Translations under genes and position numbers: made by a program
In this document: piece by piece, positions 46,254-57,874 of the stretch
How positions within the stretch are numbered: position 1 is the first letter of the stretch
Layout of the letters: each line of letters begins with the position of its first letter
Source of the DNA: Rhizophagus irregularis
Lineage: Eukaryota; Glomeromycota; Glomeromycetes; Glomerales; Glomeraceae
Length of the DNA: 64,000 nt
NCBI RefSeq assembly: GCF_026210795.1
Contig: NC_089453.1
Span: 436,501-500,500, forward strand
Direction: 5' to 3'
The notes under the pieces: generated by a model
What the model saw: only the letters and a program-made list of their open reading frames with translations
What the model was told of the DNA's origin: nothing
Databases searched by the model: none

Positions 46254-48495
46254 TTATTTTTTGGTTATTTGATGATTTGTTTTATTTCTTAATGCACCAC
46301 CAGCAAATATCATTTCTACAGAACCTATTACTTTCGCAATCTCTTTTTGTAATGAGATTTCATTCTTTACTTTTTGATGCAAGATATTTATAAGCTTTGT
46401 TATTTCCGAAGATTGCCCAATTACCGGGGAATACAGTCCTAAAATAACAAAATGTTAGTATAAACGCTTAAAATGTTATTCTATTATTACGTATAAGAAA
46501 TATACCTAATATAACTTGCGAAACATCAATCATGAGACTTGTATATTTTGGATCAGTAATCCAAGTATTCACAAATTTGATTAAAGGTGCCAAGGAGGTT
46601 TCATCTCGTCCGGCGATTGCTATTGCTAAAGCATCGCGAAGTATGAGCTCTTGAATTAACGAAACCGTTAAAACTGGAAGTGTATTCTGTAAATCGCGTA
46701 AAAAACACTTCTTAAGGAATTGACCATATATTAAATACAAAAATCACAAATATACATATACGCACGGGTCTTAACACAGCATCGAGTGCGTTCGAATATT
46801 GAAAGTTCTTCAAGTATTTATCATACTTTGCTAATCTTTCCTTTCGCTTTGCTTCTATTACATGATCGTCCTTGTTTAAAAAAATTATAACGTCAAAATC
46901 CTAACAAAAAAAAATAAAAAAAAAAACGTTTAAGGATATTTGTCTCACTATCCGATATACCTTATTTCCACTGTGATTAAACCCACGGATAAAGTATTGA
47001 TAAGTGCCCGGTTTTGGTTGTTTTTTTTCATGGTTTGACGCAGTTTTTACGTTTCGGATTCGTACAGTTAAAGAACCAGATGTCATCCCGGCTACAATGT
47101 GTGTTTCATCAGGCTGAGTTTAATATTTAATTAGAGACATAATTTTATCTGGTTCATTAAATGCAAACTTATTGTGAACCGTCCCTGGCCTCAGGCCTCT
47201 ATAAATGACTTACTGAAATTGCAAGGCTTAAAATTGGATCGGAATATGTTAAATCATGCACAACTTCAAAATTTTTAGTATCATAAACTTTAACGTGGTG
47301 ATCTAAAGATCCAGTAAGAAGTCGAGAATGTATTGAATTAAAGCACATCGAAGTAACCGTTTTTTGATGGTTTGATATGGAATGAACAACTCGACTTCCA
47401 CCATTAATATCCCAGACCTTTATAATTGGTCCACCTTAAAATATTAAGGTCACAAGTAAGAATGTCAATGACTTTTTATATAGTGGAAAAAATCCTTTTT
47501 TAAAAACCTGCTGAAATTACTGTTCCACCACTAGGAAATATTAAAACTTCTTCCACAGGCATTTCATGAGTCAAAGTCATAGTACAAGTATTTGTGCGCA
47601 AATCCCAAAGTTTTACTGTTTGATCATAAGAACCAGATAATACTAAATGAGGATTATCGTTGCTTATCAAACCAGCTCGTACATAATCCTTTATTTTAAT
47701 TTATTAAATTAAATTAGTAAGTTAATTTCAAAAATCACTTGTTGAAAAGAAATACTAACCTGGTGTCCTTCAAGAACTGATACCGGTTCTTGTCCGGATA
47801 TATCCCAAATTTTAACAGTTTTATCATCTGAACAAGAGAGAATTTGTGTTTTCACAGGGGCAAATTTAGTTATCTGCACAGGACTAATGAAAAATTGTTA
47901 ACATTTTATAATTATAATTCGGTTATAATAATATTATGCACGCATAATTTACAGTTTATGTCCTTTCATTGTTCTTAATATTGCTCTGCTATTAATATCG
48001 AAAATCTATGCAAAACGGATTTACTTAACATTAATACATCATTGAAAATTAGAAAAGAAAAATATGATTATTAAATGTATACCTGAATCAACCCAGTAGC
48101 GTCTCCAGCGACAAGAAGTTTACTATCATTTCGAATATTCCCGCTATATGCGATGTCATTAAACCTTGATATTGACTTCGTTACTTGATAATTTTTCGAA
48201 GAATAAACTTGAACATGTGTGGATGACGTTACGGCGAAATTATATGGTGCGAGAGGAGAGAAACAAATTGAAGTTACGGACGCAATTTCTTTCAATTTTA
48301 CTTTTGTCTAGAAAATAAAGTATATGTTAATTTATTTGAATTAATAAAATAAAATATTTTTTGTTAATAACGTGTTTATTCCATGTTCAAGTAAAGAATC
48401 ACCTTAAATCCTTTCCAGTATCTTGACTCATTTGTATTGCTATCAACAGGTTTTGCAAATTTTCTTATTGATAATTTTTTGTACGGAGCAGCCAT
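46254..48495 (-). CDS. UTP15: Utp15, U3 snoRNP / SSU processome WD40 protein
   Basis: Ten exons (48403-48495, 48083-48307, 47953-48005, 47883-47760, 47508-47688, 47214-47434, 46961-47113, 46766-46900, 46506-46686, 46254-46438), phases all consistent, 516 aa. Seven WD repeats: SSTHVQVYSSKNYQ, AGDATGLIQIFDINS, SCSDDKTVKIWDISGQ, SGSYDQTVKLWDLRT, GGPIIKVWDINGG, TGSLDHHVKVYDTKNFE, GMTSGSLTVRI. The UTP15 C-terminal helical domain follows (YDKYLKNFQYSNALDAVL, LIQELILRDALAIAIAGRDE, KFVNTWITDPKYTSLMID). Part of the t-Utp/UtpA complex that binds nascent 35S pre-rRNA early in 18S maturation. The start lies only 130 bp from the uL23m gene on the other strand. Confidence 0.95.
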
Positions 48496-48625
48496 TTTTT
48501 TTTTAAAAAAATTTTTTTTTTTGAAATTTATATCTGTATTACCAAATTTTGATTGGTTGCTTACATCTTTTTTAACGAGAATTAAGACGAATTATTTTGG
48601 GTGAATTAATTTCATATTAAAAAAT

Positions 48626-49105
48626 ATGAGCGGATGGAAACCTGGTTTAAAAAAAATTTATCTACCTAACGTAATTTTCCGTTTGATGCGAACACCCTCT
48701 CTACCTCCAAATAAAGTGGCATTTCGAATTCCAACTAATATTAATAAACTAGATATAAAAGATTATCTAACAAATATTTATAAACTTGATGTAGTTGATG
48801 TGCGTACTATGGTTTATGCTGCAGAATCCCAAATAAATAACCAGAGATATAGACCTAGTTATAAAAAAGCTATTGTCACTTTAGGTGATGATTTTAATTA
48901 TCCTCCAAGACCTATAGAGTTAAAATATTCCGATGCCGAACTTTTTCGGGAAGATAGAAAATCTCGATATAGAAAGTTGGCCGGTTGGAAATCTAGACCT
49001 ATTAGAGTGCTCGTAAAACAAGAAGAAAATTATAAACTAAAAGAAGAGAAGGATAAGCAAATCAAAGAAAGAAATCTTGATGTAGAAAAATCCGAAGGAA
49101 ATTAA
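48626..49105 (+). CDS. MRP20: Mitochondrial ribosomal protein uL23m
   Basis: Single exon, 159 aa, ATG 48626. KKIYLPNVIFRLMRTPSLPP, followed by NKVAFRIPTNINKLDIKDYL, then YKLDVVDVRT, is the uL23 core as found in mitochondrial L23 (the yeast protein is Mrp20): the beta-hairpin that lines the exit of the nascent-chain tunnel. The C terminus is a basic/acidic helix (YKLKEEKDKQIKERN) as in other fungal copies. No strong cleavable presequence, but the family often lacks one. Shares a 130-bp divergent promoter with UTP15. Confidence 0.88.
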   Translation: MSGWKPGLKKIYLPNVIFRLMRTPSLPPNKVAFRIPTNINKLDIKDYLTNIYKLDVVDVRTMVYAAESQINNQRYRPSYKKAIVTLGDDFNYPPRPIELKYSDAELFREDRKSRYRKLAGWKSRPIRVLVKQEENYKLKEEKDKQIKERNLDVEKSEGN

Positions 49106-49192
49106 TATGATGAATTCATAATTTTAATTATCATTTATTTCAACAAATAAATTTTATTTATAAATAAAATTAAATAAACAAATTATTAAGAT

Positions 49193-50665
49193 TTATAGTT
49201 TGCTTCTTTTTGGTACAAGTTTCTTATAAACATCTGAAAATAAATAGTCTTTTGGTATAAAAACATGATCCGTCAGATTTTTGATATCTACCATCTCAGG
49301 TCGAATATCAGCAAGCGTATTTGCTCCTGCGAGTCGCATAGCCAATTCCAATTCATCTTTTAACAATTGAAGTGCGCGTTCTACACCTGCCTGTCCATAA
49401 GACGACATTGCATAAAGCAATGGCCTCCCGATTCCTACGGCTTTTGCTCCTAAAGCTATTGCTTTGAAAATATCGGTCCCGCGCCGTATACCACCATCCA
49501 CGTATACTTCCATTTTGTCATATAAACCTTCTTTTTTTAATACTTCAACAACCTCCGGAAGAATCTCAATTCCAGAACGAGCGAAGTCAAGCTGGCGACC
49601 TCCATGATTTGAAAGAACTATTCCCTCGCAGCCATATTTGGCTGCAAGTACTGCATCCTCAGTAGTTTGGATACCCTTGAGTATAATAGGCATTTTTGTT
49701 ATCGATCTGAACCATTCCAAATCTTTCCAACTTAGGCCTGTATCAATAAATGAAGAAATCGCCCTCGCGGTCCCTTGATCACGTCTTATATCCTTTTCGT
49801 CTTGAAGGTGAGGTGGTTCATGTACGAATTTTACGCGCATATCTTTCTCACGACGACCCAGCTGTGGTGCATCTACAGTGATAAAAAGAGCTTTACAACC
49901 TTTCCGCTCTGCTGCTTGAACAATCTTTCGTGTAATGTCTCTATTCTTATTAACATATAACTGAAAAAATTGAATTTGACCTTCATGTTTAGCATTTGTC
50001 ATCTCGTCTAAAGAACAAGAAGCGAGAGTAGGTAACATTTGAATTATTTTTTGTGTATGCGCAGCACGAGTAAGAACTACTTCCCCCTCGGGATGACCTA
50101 ACTTTCCCAGTGCAGTGGCAGTTATATACACAGGGAAAGATGAATCGTAACCTAAAAGTTTTGTTCTCGTATCAACGTACGTTACATCTCTCATAACTCT
50201 AGGTCGTAACCAAATACGTTGAAAAGCATTATGATTTTCTCTGAGAGTAATTTCATCATCTGAACCTGAACTGTAATAAGCCCAAGTCTCAGCTGATAAT
50301 ACTTGTGAAGCTACCGCTTCAAAATCGTACAGATTTAACATTTCGCCTAATTTAGGCTTATTTTCAATTGCTTGACGGCGTCTTTTATCCACTTCAGTTT
50401 CTACTTTAACGGTTTTCACAACTGTAGCGTGGTCAATACTCCCAAGACAAACTTCGGGAGGCAAATAATGGTCAATAATGTCTGGGGGATGAACTGGATC
50501 GAATGCCGCTGTAGCATCCTTGCCAGCCTGATTAAGAATTACTCTAGTTCCGCCTGGATGTTCAGGAAGAAATTTTGTTAAATCATATACCTTATCGTGA
50601 ATAATTACCCAACAGTCTTCACGAGTGTTGTGCTTGCTAACTTCTTGAGCTGAAATCAGCTTCAT
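49193..50665 (-). CDS. CYB2: Cytochrome b5 / FMN-dependent alpha-hydroxyacid dehydrogenase (flavocytochrome b2-like)
   Basis: Single exon, 490 aa. Residues 1-80 form a cytochrome b5 domain with heme ligands in FLPEHPGG and PVHPPDII(D)HYLP. Residues about 110-480 form the FMN barrel: LRPRVMRDVTYVDT, ITATALGKLGHPEGE, LPTLASCSLDEM, FQLYVNKNR, LFITVDAPQLGRREKD, ILKGIQTTEDA, LSNHGGRQLD (catalytic His and substrate Arg) and VYVDGGIRRGTDIFKAIALGAKAVGIGRP. The order matches yeast L-lactate:cytochrome c oxidoreductase. Unlike that enzyme the protein begins directly with the b5 domain, with no mitochondrial presequence or sorting helix. No intron in a neighbourhood of intron-rich genes. Substrate could be lactate or another 2-hydroxyacid. 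Confidence 0.9.
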   Translation of the reverse strand: MKLISAQEVSKHNTREDCWVIIHDKVYDLTKFLPEHPGGTRVILNQAGKDATAAFDPVHPPDIIDHYLPPEVCLGSIDHATVVKTVKVETEVDKRRRQAIENKPKLGEMLNLYDFEAVASQVLSAETWAYYSSGSDDEITLRENHNAFQRIWLRPRVMRDVTYVDTRTKLLGYDSSFPVYITATALGKLGHPEGEVVLTRAAHTQKIIQMLPTLASCSLDEMTNAKHEGQIQFFQLYVNKNRDITRKIVQAAERKGCKALFITVDAPQLGRREKDMRVKFVHEPPHLQDEKDIRRDQGTARAISSFIDTGLSWKDLEWFRSITKMPIILKGIQTTEDAVLAAKYGCEGIVLSNHGGRQLDFARSGIEILPEVVEVLKKEGLYDKMEVYVDGGIRRGTDIFKAIALGAKAVGIGRPLLYAMSSYGQAGVERALQLLKDELELAMRLAGANTLADIRPEMVDIKNLTDHVFIPKDYLFSDVYKKLVPKRSKL

Positions 50666-51238
50666 TTCTGTATGTTTCTCGAGATTTTTCCAAAAAGGCT
50701 ATAAAATGAATAAATTCAGTTAAATCAATCTTGTGTAGCAATAATTAGGGTAGTCTTACCACACCACCCTCGGTTACACAAATATTTGTTGGGTGTGATG
50801 TCCGAGGTGTTGTGATAAATAGAGATCAGGCTAGTGTCTCCCTCAGATAAATATAAAAAACGCGAACGCGGATATCACGTGACAATGTGACGCTAAATGA
50901 TTTACCCCAGTATCACCGACACTTTTATAATTAAAATTCCACCCCCACGTGACCGGTAACATTTAAAGGGATGTGAAAAAAATAATTTTGTGAGGCAAAA
51001 AAAAACTAAGTCCCTCAGATAAATATAAACAGTAAAAACGCGGTGGGGGTGATGCCGGTGATGAATATTACAAAATCACGTGGGGTGGAAAAAGTGTCGG
51101 TGATACTGGGGAAATACGCTAAATGTCATTGTGTACCCGAGGGTGGTGTGCCAGGTGTGGTAAGATTTACCCAATAATCATGTGATTTGTCATTTCATAT
51201 AAATACGTATAAATTCGCACTTCATAACGACTTCAAAA
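50666..51238. promoter_or_regulatory. Divergent promoter region of CYB2-like and NUP54 genes, occupied by a MITE
   Basis: 573 bp between two start codons. Most of it is the inverted-repeat element below, which carries two CACGTGA boxes (near 50876 and 50946) and ATCACGTGGGG on the right arm, possible bHLH/bZIP sites. Confidence 0.5.
50744..51172. mobile_element. Inverted-repeat element with CACGTG boxes
   Basis: Outer ends GGTAGTCTTACCACACCACC and, on the opposite strand, GGTAAATCTTACCACACCTG; both arms continue with CACCACCCTCGG(G/-)TTACACAA, CGCTAAATG, CCCAGTATCACCGACACTTT and CACCCC(C)ACGTGA. The left arm has about 85 extra bp, and a TCCCTCAGATAAATATAAA block occurs twice (near 50847 and 51012). 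About 430 bp, no coding capacity. Confidence 0.65.
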
Positions 51239-54200
51239 ATGTCGTCTTTTGGAAGATTTACTTCTACAACGAGTAGCTCTCCTTTTGGTACCGGTTCTAC
51301 AGCTAGTCCTTTTGGGCAATCCACCACAACAGGCTTTGGGAATTTTCCAGGTAGGTTGATCGATCATTTCCGGGTTTTTGTGGCGTTTTAGTTTAGCGCA
51401 GACAGCGCAGACAGAGATCTCGTGTCCAAGATCTTTTGCTAGTAGTCTCAGTAAGTTATGCATTTTTTTTTAGCAACAACTGCCCCAGGATTTGGTGGTA
51501 GCTTTGGTTTCGGTGCGCAATCTTCAACCGCAACAAGACCTCAGTTTGGCTTTGGAGGTTTTGGTCAAACAACACAACCAGCTGCTGGTGGTTTTGGTTT
51601 TGGTCAGGCAACACAACCAGCTGCTGGTGGTTTTGGCTTTGGTCAGACAACACAGCCTGCTGCTGGTGGATTTGGCTTTGGTCAGACAACACAGCCAGCT
51701 GCTGGTGGATTTGGCTTTGGTCAGTCAACACAACCAGCTGCTGGTGGATTTGGATTCGGACAGTCAACACAACCAGCTGCCGGTGGATTTGGATTTGGTC
51801 AAACTACTACAACACAACCGACTGGATTTGGATTCAATACGTCAAGGCCTAGTGGATTTGGATTCGGACAAACCTCACAACCAACAGGATTTGGATTTGG
51901 ACAGTCGACACAACCAGCTGCCGGTGGATTTGGGTTTGGACAATCAACACAACCAGCTGCTGGTGGTTTTGGATTTGGTCAAACGACACAACCGGCTGCC
52001 GGTGGTTTTGGATTTGGTCAAACGACACAACCAGCTGCTGGTGGTTTTGGATTCGGCGCAACAAGGCCTAGTGGTTTTGGATTTGGACAAACGACACAAC
52101 CAGCAGCTGGCGGATTCGGATTTGGTCAAGCTACTACAACACAATCGACTGGATTTGGATTCGGTACAACAAAGCCTAGTGGTTTTGGATTTGGGCAGTC
52201 GACACAACCAGCTGCTGGTGGATTTGGATTTGGTCAAACTACTACATCACAATCGACTGGTTTTGGATTTGGACAGTCATCGCAACCAGCCGCCGGTGGA
52301 TTTGGATTTGGTCAAACTACTACAACACAACCGACTGGTTTTGGATTTGGTCAGTCGACACAACCAGCCGCTGGCGGATTTGGATTTGGACAAACTGCTA
52401 CAACACAACCGGCAGCTGGTGGTTTTGGATTCGGTACAACAAAACCTGGTGGTTTTGGATTTAGTGGTTTTGGACAGTCAACCCAACCAACTGCTGGTGG
52501 ATTTGGATTTGGTCAAACGACACAGCCAGCTGCTGGTGGATTTGGATTTGGTCAAACCGCTACAACACAACCGGCTGCTGGTGGTTTTGGATTTGGTGCA
52601 ACAAGGCCTAGTGGTTTTGGATTTAGTCAAACGACACAACCAGCTGCTGGTGGATTTGGATTTGGTCAAACCGCTACAACACAACCGGCTGCTGGTGGTT
52701 TTGGATTCGGTACAACAAAACCTGGTTTTGGTTTTGGACATTCGACACAACCAACCGCTGGTGGATTTGCTTTTGGACAAACTACACAACCAGCAGGATT
52801 TGGATCTTCAGTAGGTGGCTTTGGTTTTGGATCTTCACAACCTGGCGGTGGCTTTGGTTTTGGATCTTCACAACCTGGTGGTGGCTTTGGCTTTGGACAA
52901 TCATCACAACCCAGTATGTTTAGCTTCGGCCAAACTTCACAATCAACTGCAGCGCCTCAATTGAATCTTGGTGGTGGCGCCTTTGGATTTTCAACTCAGC
53001 CGGGAACTTCGATTGGTATACAACTTTGAATACTTTCGTTATATAAATTTTTTTATAAGCTATTACTTTAATAATCTTATTATGTTAGTTCCAGCCTTTG
53101 GTATTGGTACTGGCACTAGTACTATGCAGCCGACTAGTTTAGTCACAACACAACCAAGTAAGGATTATATTTAACCTTCAACTAGTAATAATTTATATAA
53201 ATTTTTGTTTCGGATGACAATACCTAATGGTATCACAGGTCAACAATTACAACAACATCGGACACCCGTTCAAGAACTACATGAATTGATGAATTCTTGG
53301 AATACGTACAGCCCCCAGTGTCAGTTTATTGTAAGTACATTTAATTACAATATGTGATTTGCTCGCTTTTATCGTATGTAAATAATTCTAATTGTATTAT
53401 GATCTTTGTCAGACTTATTTCTTCAATTTATCAAATCCTGGTTCAGTGCAGTATTTCCAACCGCAACAGCAACAACGTTGGACACAGGAACTTTGGGAAG
53501 AAGCACAAAAAAATAATCCAGATAAAACGATGTAAGTAATAATATTGGTGTGAGATATATTATAATTATGGTGCAAATTATATTTATATTAAAATATGAC
53601 TATTATTAGAATGATGCCAATTGTTGCTGTTGGGTTCGAAGACTTAAAAAAGAGGATTATAGAGCATTTAAACGGTAAAAATGAAATTTCTGCAAAATTA
53701 AAGGTACATTTAATTTAATAACTATTATTCTTTTTCCGAGATTTATTTATATTGAAAGTATCATTATAGGATATCGGAAATAAAATAGAGACATTGCAAA
53801 TTAAACATAACTTAGAAACCTCCGTAAATTTGGAAAATCAAAAACGGAAGCATATGGAATTGACGCAACGAGTTATTAAGGTTTGTGAATTAAGTTTAGT
53901 AAAATATTTAAAAGGTCTAATTATTTAATTTATGTTAAATCGATATAGCTTATGAAACGAATTCAAGTAGTACGTCTTAGGGGAACTATGACCCGTTCAG
54001 GTGAAGAGCAACTCAAAGGACGTTTAGAGGAAATCAAACAAAATTTGTTAAGGCCAATGGTTAGACTTGACCATATCAAGACACAATATAGTATATTAAA
54101 AATACATTGGGATAATCGTGAACCATCAGTAGCTCATAAATACAACACTGTTGATGCAAATCAATTAGATAATATCGTGAAGGCAAGTATTCGTTATGTA

Positions 54201-54361
54201 TTCAATTTAATGATCAATGAATTTGAAACAACTTTTAAACCCATTTTTAGGTTCTTGGCGCTGAACACACAGGAATAGTACATGGTATTGATACCCTGAA
54301 GAAGGATTCAAAAGATATTGATCTGATCATTAAAAACTTTAATGAAGTTGTTAGATCATAG
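51239..54361 (+). CDS. NUP54: FG-repeat nucleoporin Nup54/Nup57-like
   Basis: Nine exons (51239-51350, 51474-53015, 53089-53157, 53239-53330, 53413-53531, 53610-53703, 53770-53880, 53949-54182, 54251-54361), 827 aa. Residues 1-560 are more than thirty GFGFGQ-TTQPAAG units, the phase-separating FG domain that fills the pore channel. The C-terminal third is the Nup54 alpha/beta plus coiled-coil region: VQELHELMNSWN, CQFITYFFNLSNPGSVQYF, QQQRWTQELWEEAQKNNPD, MMPIVAVGFEDLKKRI, QVVRLRGTMTRSGEEQ, which pairs with Nup62 and Nup58 in the central channel. The last intron uses a GC donor (AAG|GCAAGT at 54183) with a normal AG; only this keeps frame. The N terminus (SSFGRFTSTTSSSPFG) is also FG-like. 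Confidence 0.92.
51540..52800 (+). repeat. Coding minisatellite of the NUP54 FG domain
   Basis: Units of about 39-45 bp, GG(T/A)GG(T/A)TTTGGATTTGG core plus CAAACGACACAACCAGCTGC, repeated with third-position and Ser/Thr variation. Because units are multiples of three and purine-biased, long open frames appear in other phases and on the other strand; they are shadows. Confidence 0.85.
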
Positions 54362-54923
54362 AAATCATAGAAGCCTAAAAAAAAAAATTTATTATTATCG
54401 AGGCGTAAAGTTTTCACGGAATTGGATGATAATTATGACTGGCAAATTTTGAAATATTAGTTGAGATTTCCGGTTATTATTTTTAACCTAATTAATGTTA
54501 ATAATGTTAATTAATCCATCAAAATAGAGAAGAAATAAATGTTAAAAATATTAAAATAATAAAATAAATACTAGTGTAAATTTATGTAATCACAAATTTA
54601 CAAATTATATTTTTAAGGGGTGTATCAACTGTACAACTTATTCCAAATGGATTCATCCTCATGAAAATCCAATAATTAAATTAAACGTATATTGGCTCGC
54701 TAGTGGCTCGCTTTCCTGTTTCACAAAAACAAGTTAAACATTTGCCCCAAATTGCGCAATTTATGATCATCTTTGATTAAATGATTAAATGTAACATCTA
54801 GATTAAAATTTTTTTCGCGTAAAATTATTATTGATATGTAACAGTATAAATACACCCATTTATTTATGAATTACATTTTACTAACGTTTATAATCTAGTA
54901 ATAATACCTAGTAACGAATCATA
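54362..54923. other. Intergenic, SAM synthetase promoter
   Basis: About 560 bp between NUP54 and the SAM synthetase start. AT-rich; no further feature seen. Confidence 0.5.
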
Positions 54924-56662
54924 ATGTCTGACGACGGAACTTTTTTATTTACCTCAGAATCTGTTGGTGAAGGACATCCAGGTAAAGTCTTATTTAATTT
55001 ATTTAAATAAATGAAATGTTCAAATCTAAAAGGACAAATTGTTATATACTTTAGCATTTTGCTTAAATTAATAATAATAATAATAAATATAACCGTAATA
55101 CACTCTAGTACTTTTGCATATTTATACTTAACATTATAAAAAAAGAATTATAGCCATTTAAGAATTTATTTCGAAATAAACCTTTTGAATTAATCGCTAT
55201 TCTTTCTTAATATATAGATAAAATTGCTGACCAAGTATCGGATGCCATCTTGGATGCCTGTCTCAAAGTCGATCCATTTTCCAAAGTTGCTTGTGAGACT
55301 GCAACGAAGACTGGGTTGATTTTTGTATTTGGAGAAATTACAAGCAAGGCTACTCTTGATTATCAACAGATTGTCAGAGATACTATTAAACGTATTGGTT
55401 ATGATGATTCATCCAAAGGATTTGATTACAAGACATGTAATGTGCTTGTAGCTATCGAACAACAATCGCCCGATATTGCACAAGGTCTTGTACAAAAAGG
55501 CGAAGACCTTGAAGAAATTGGTGCTGGTGATCAAGGTATGAATCAAATTTTTTTCTTGCTATTTTTTATTTTTATAATTTTAATTATTTATGTTATTTAG
55601 GTATTATGTTCGGGTATGCTACTGATGAAACTCCTGAGTTAATGCCACTTAGCCTGGTATTAGCTCACAAGTTAAACAAAAAAATGGCGGATCTTCGCAG
55701 AGATCAAACTCTTAACTGGTGAGATAACATACATTTCATTATTTCATTTTTTTGTACATCATTTTAAATTTCACCGATGATTACAGGCTTCGACCAGATT
55801 CCAAGACCCAAGTTACCGTACGTTATAAGAAAGAAAATGGCGCATTAATCCCTATTGAAGTTGATTCCATCGTAATTTCTATACAACATTCTCCTGAAAT
55901 TGATACACCCGAACTTCGAGCTCAAATAAAGGAACACGTTGTCAATGCAGTTATACCAGCAAAATACCTCACGGAAAGAACTACTTATCATATGCAACCT
56001 TCCGGAAAATTTATTATCGGTGGACCTCAAGGTGATGCTGGTTTGACAGGACGTAAGATTATTGTTGATACGGTAAGATATTATGATACTATGAATTTAT
56101 TTTTATTTGATTCTTACATTACAAAAAAAAATCAACGGCAGTACGGTGGTCATGGTGCCCACGGTGGTGGTGCTTTCTCTGGCAAGGATTGGTCCAAAGT
56201 TGATCGCTCTGCTGCATACACTGGTAAATTGAAATTTTTTTTCCTTTTTTTTGTGTAATTACGATTTATGTGGTTTTATTTCATTCAGCTCGCTGGATTG
56301 CCAAATCTCTCGTTGCGGCTAAGTTGGCGCGTCGCGTATTGGTTCAACTTTCTTATGCTATTGGAGTTGCTGAACCCCTTTCTATCTTTGTTGATACCTA
56401 CGGTACTTCAACTATAAAAGAATCCGAGATATTGAACATTATTAAAAAGAACTTTAATTTGAAACCAGGTGTTATTGTACAACAACTTGGTCTTCATAAA
56501 CCAAGTGGTTGGAGTTATGAACAAACTGCCGCTTATGGACATTTTGGTCGTGAAGAGGTAAATTATTATGCATTTATTTGTTGATCATTCCAAAATATTT
56601 TTATTAATAAGAAATACTTTTAATAGTTTCCATGGGAAAAAGTCAAGCATTTGGACATTTAA
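54924..56662 (+). CDS. SAM2: S-adenosylmethionine synthetase
   Basis: Seven exons (54924-54981, 55218-55535, 55601-55718, 55787-56072, 56142-56223, 56289-56557, 56627-56662), all phases consistent, 388 aa. The last exon is only 12 codons ([11 protein letters not shown]). Landmarks in order: [18 protein letters not shown] (ATP/Mg, signature), [45 protein letters not shown] (GDQG motif), [40 protein letters not shown] (glycine-rich P-loop-like signature), [15 protein letters not shown]. Makes S-adenosylmethionine from methionine and ATP in the cytosol, the methyl donor of the cell. It marks the right edge of the gene-dense part. Confidence 0.97.
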
Positions 56663-56974
56663 TAAAATCTTATTTATTTATTTTAATATACATAATCACT
56701 AAAGAATTGACTCCATATTAATGTAACCTAAAAAGCCTGATATTACCTAAGATTAGATAAAATTTACACTGTGTATTTGCTCAATGATTAATTATAATTA
56801 TATAAAATAATTATATTGTAATTAAATTAATAACTTTAGACGGTTACATATAATAAATAATATTAATCCAGAATTTGTACAGTTTTTTTAGTTTTTAATT
56901 GCAAAATATTGTGATTTTTTAAAAAACCATTTGACAAATTTGGAAAATTTTCATCATTTTGTATGAATAAATAT

Positions 56975-57055
56975 TAGTTGTTTGATAGGGGGGTTAGAAT
57001 ATCACCGAACTGCAGCAGTTCGGATGATATTTTAACACCCCTATCAAATAACTGT
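56975..57055. mobile_element. Compact hairpin element
   Basis: An 80-bp near-perfect inverted repeat: left arm AGTTGTTTGATAGGGG, right arm CCCCTATCAAATAACT, with CGAACTGC/GCAGTTCG at the tip. Could be a tiny MITE or a structured RNA/cruciform; no flanking duplication was established. Confidence 0.6.
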
Positions 57056-57500
57056 GTTATTCTGCAGTCGCCAATGATCATCTTATAAATACAACGTCAA
57101 AAATATCAATAATAATTATGCAATGTAGTCTATTTATAGCTTAATAAAAAATATCAGCATGATGAAAAAAGCATGATCCTATTTGGCTGTAGGATAATTC
57201 CTAATATTCTTTATTCTTACATCCGAAAAATAAAAATAAGTAGGATCAAAAATTTGACATGCTTTAAATAATTCTCATGCAGGAGGATTTGGAATATGTA
57301 AAGAAATTTTCTAAAAGCAGCTTCAAGTGCGGCCTGAACTTCAAATTTATAAATCATAAACTAATAGTAAAGGAAAAAATTGAAGAAATTACAATTGGTT
57401 TATAGGTAACAGCCATTATACTAGATATTTGGCAAAACAAATATTTTTATAGTATTATTGCTTAATATAAATTTATATTAAAGTCAATACGAAATAAAAA

Positions 57501-57613
57501 CATATCAGCTGATCAGAAAAGCCCCCCATAGCTAATGACAATAAGTAACCCATCAGTTATATATCAACTGAGCTTAAATATTAATTGGCTTGATTTTCCA
57601 ATCAGCCGATATG
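57501..57613. mobile_element. Short inverted-repeat element
   Basis: 113 bp with ends CATATCAGCTGAT and ATCAGCCGATATG, 12 of 13 bases complementary. Interior without coding. Confidence 0.45.
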
Positions 57614-57874
57614 ATTACATCTATTGCAGCTTATTTTTATTGTACAGTTTTTAAAAAATATTTCATTAAAAAAATTATCATGAAAAAAAGATATATTTTA
57701 AAGTACTTGTGAAAGCTTCTTTTATTAATAAATAAAATTTAAAATAAAATTCATAAATTCATCCATAAATTTGCCATATACTTAATAAATAAATATAACA
57801 GGTTTATAAATATATATGATTTATATATTTTTATTGTTACTTTAACTTTTTATTTTATATTTAATATTAATATA

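Noticed and set aside
51492-52814. A 440-aa frame inside NUP54 and several minus-strand frames over the same region
   Set aside because: Shadows of the coding minisatellite; only the GFGFGQ frame joins the conserved exons.
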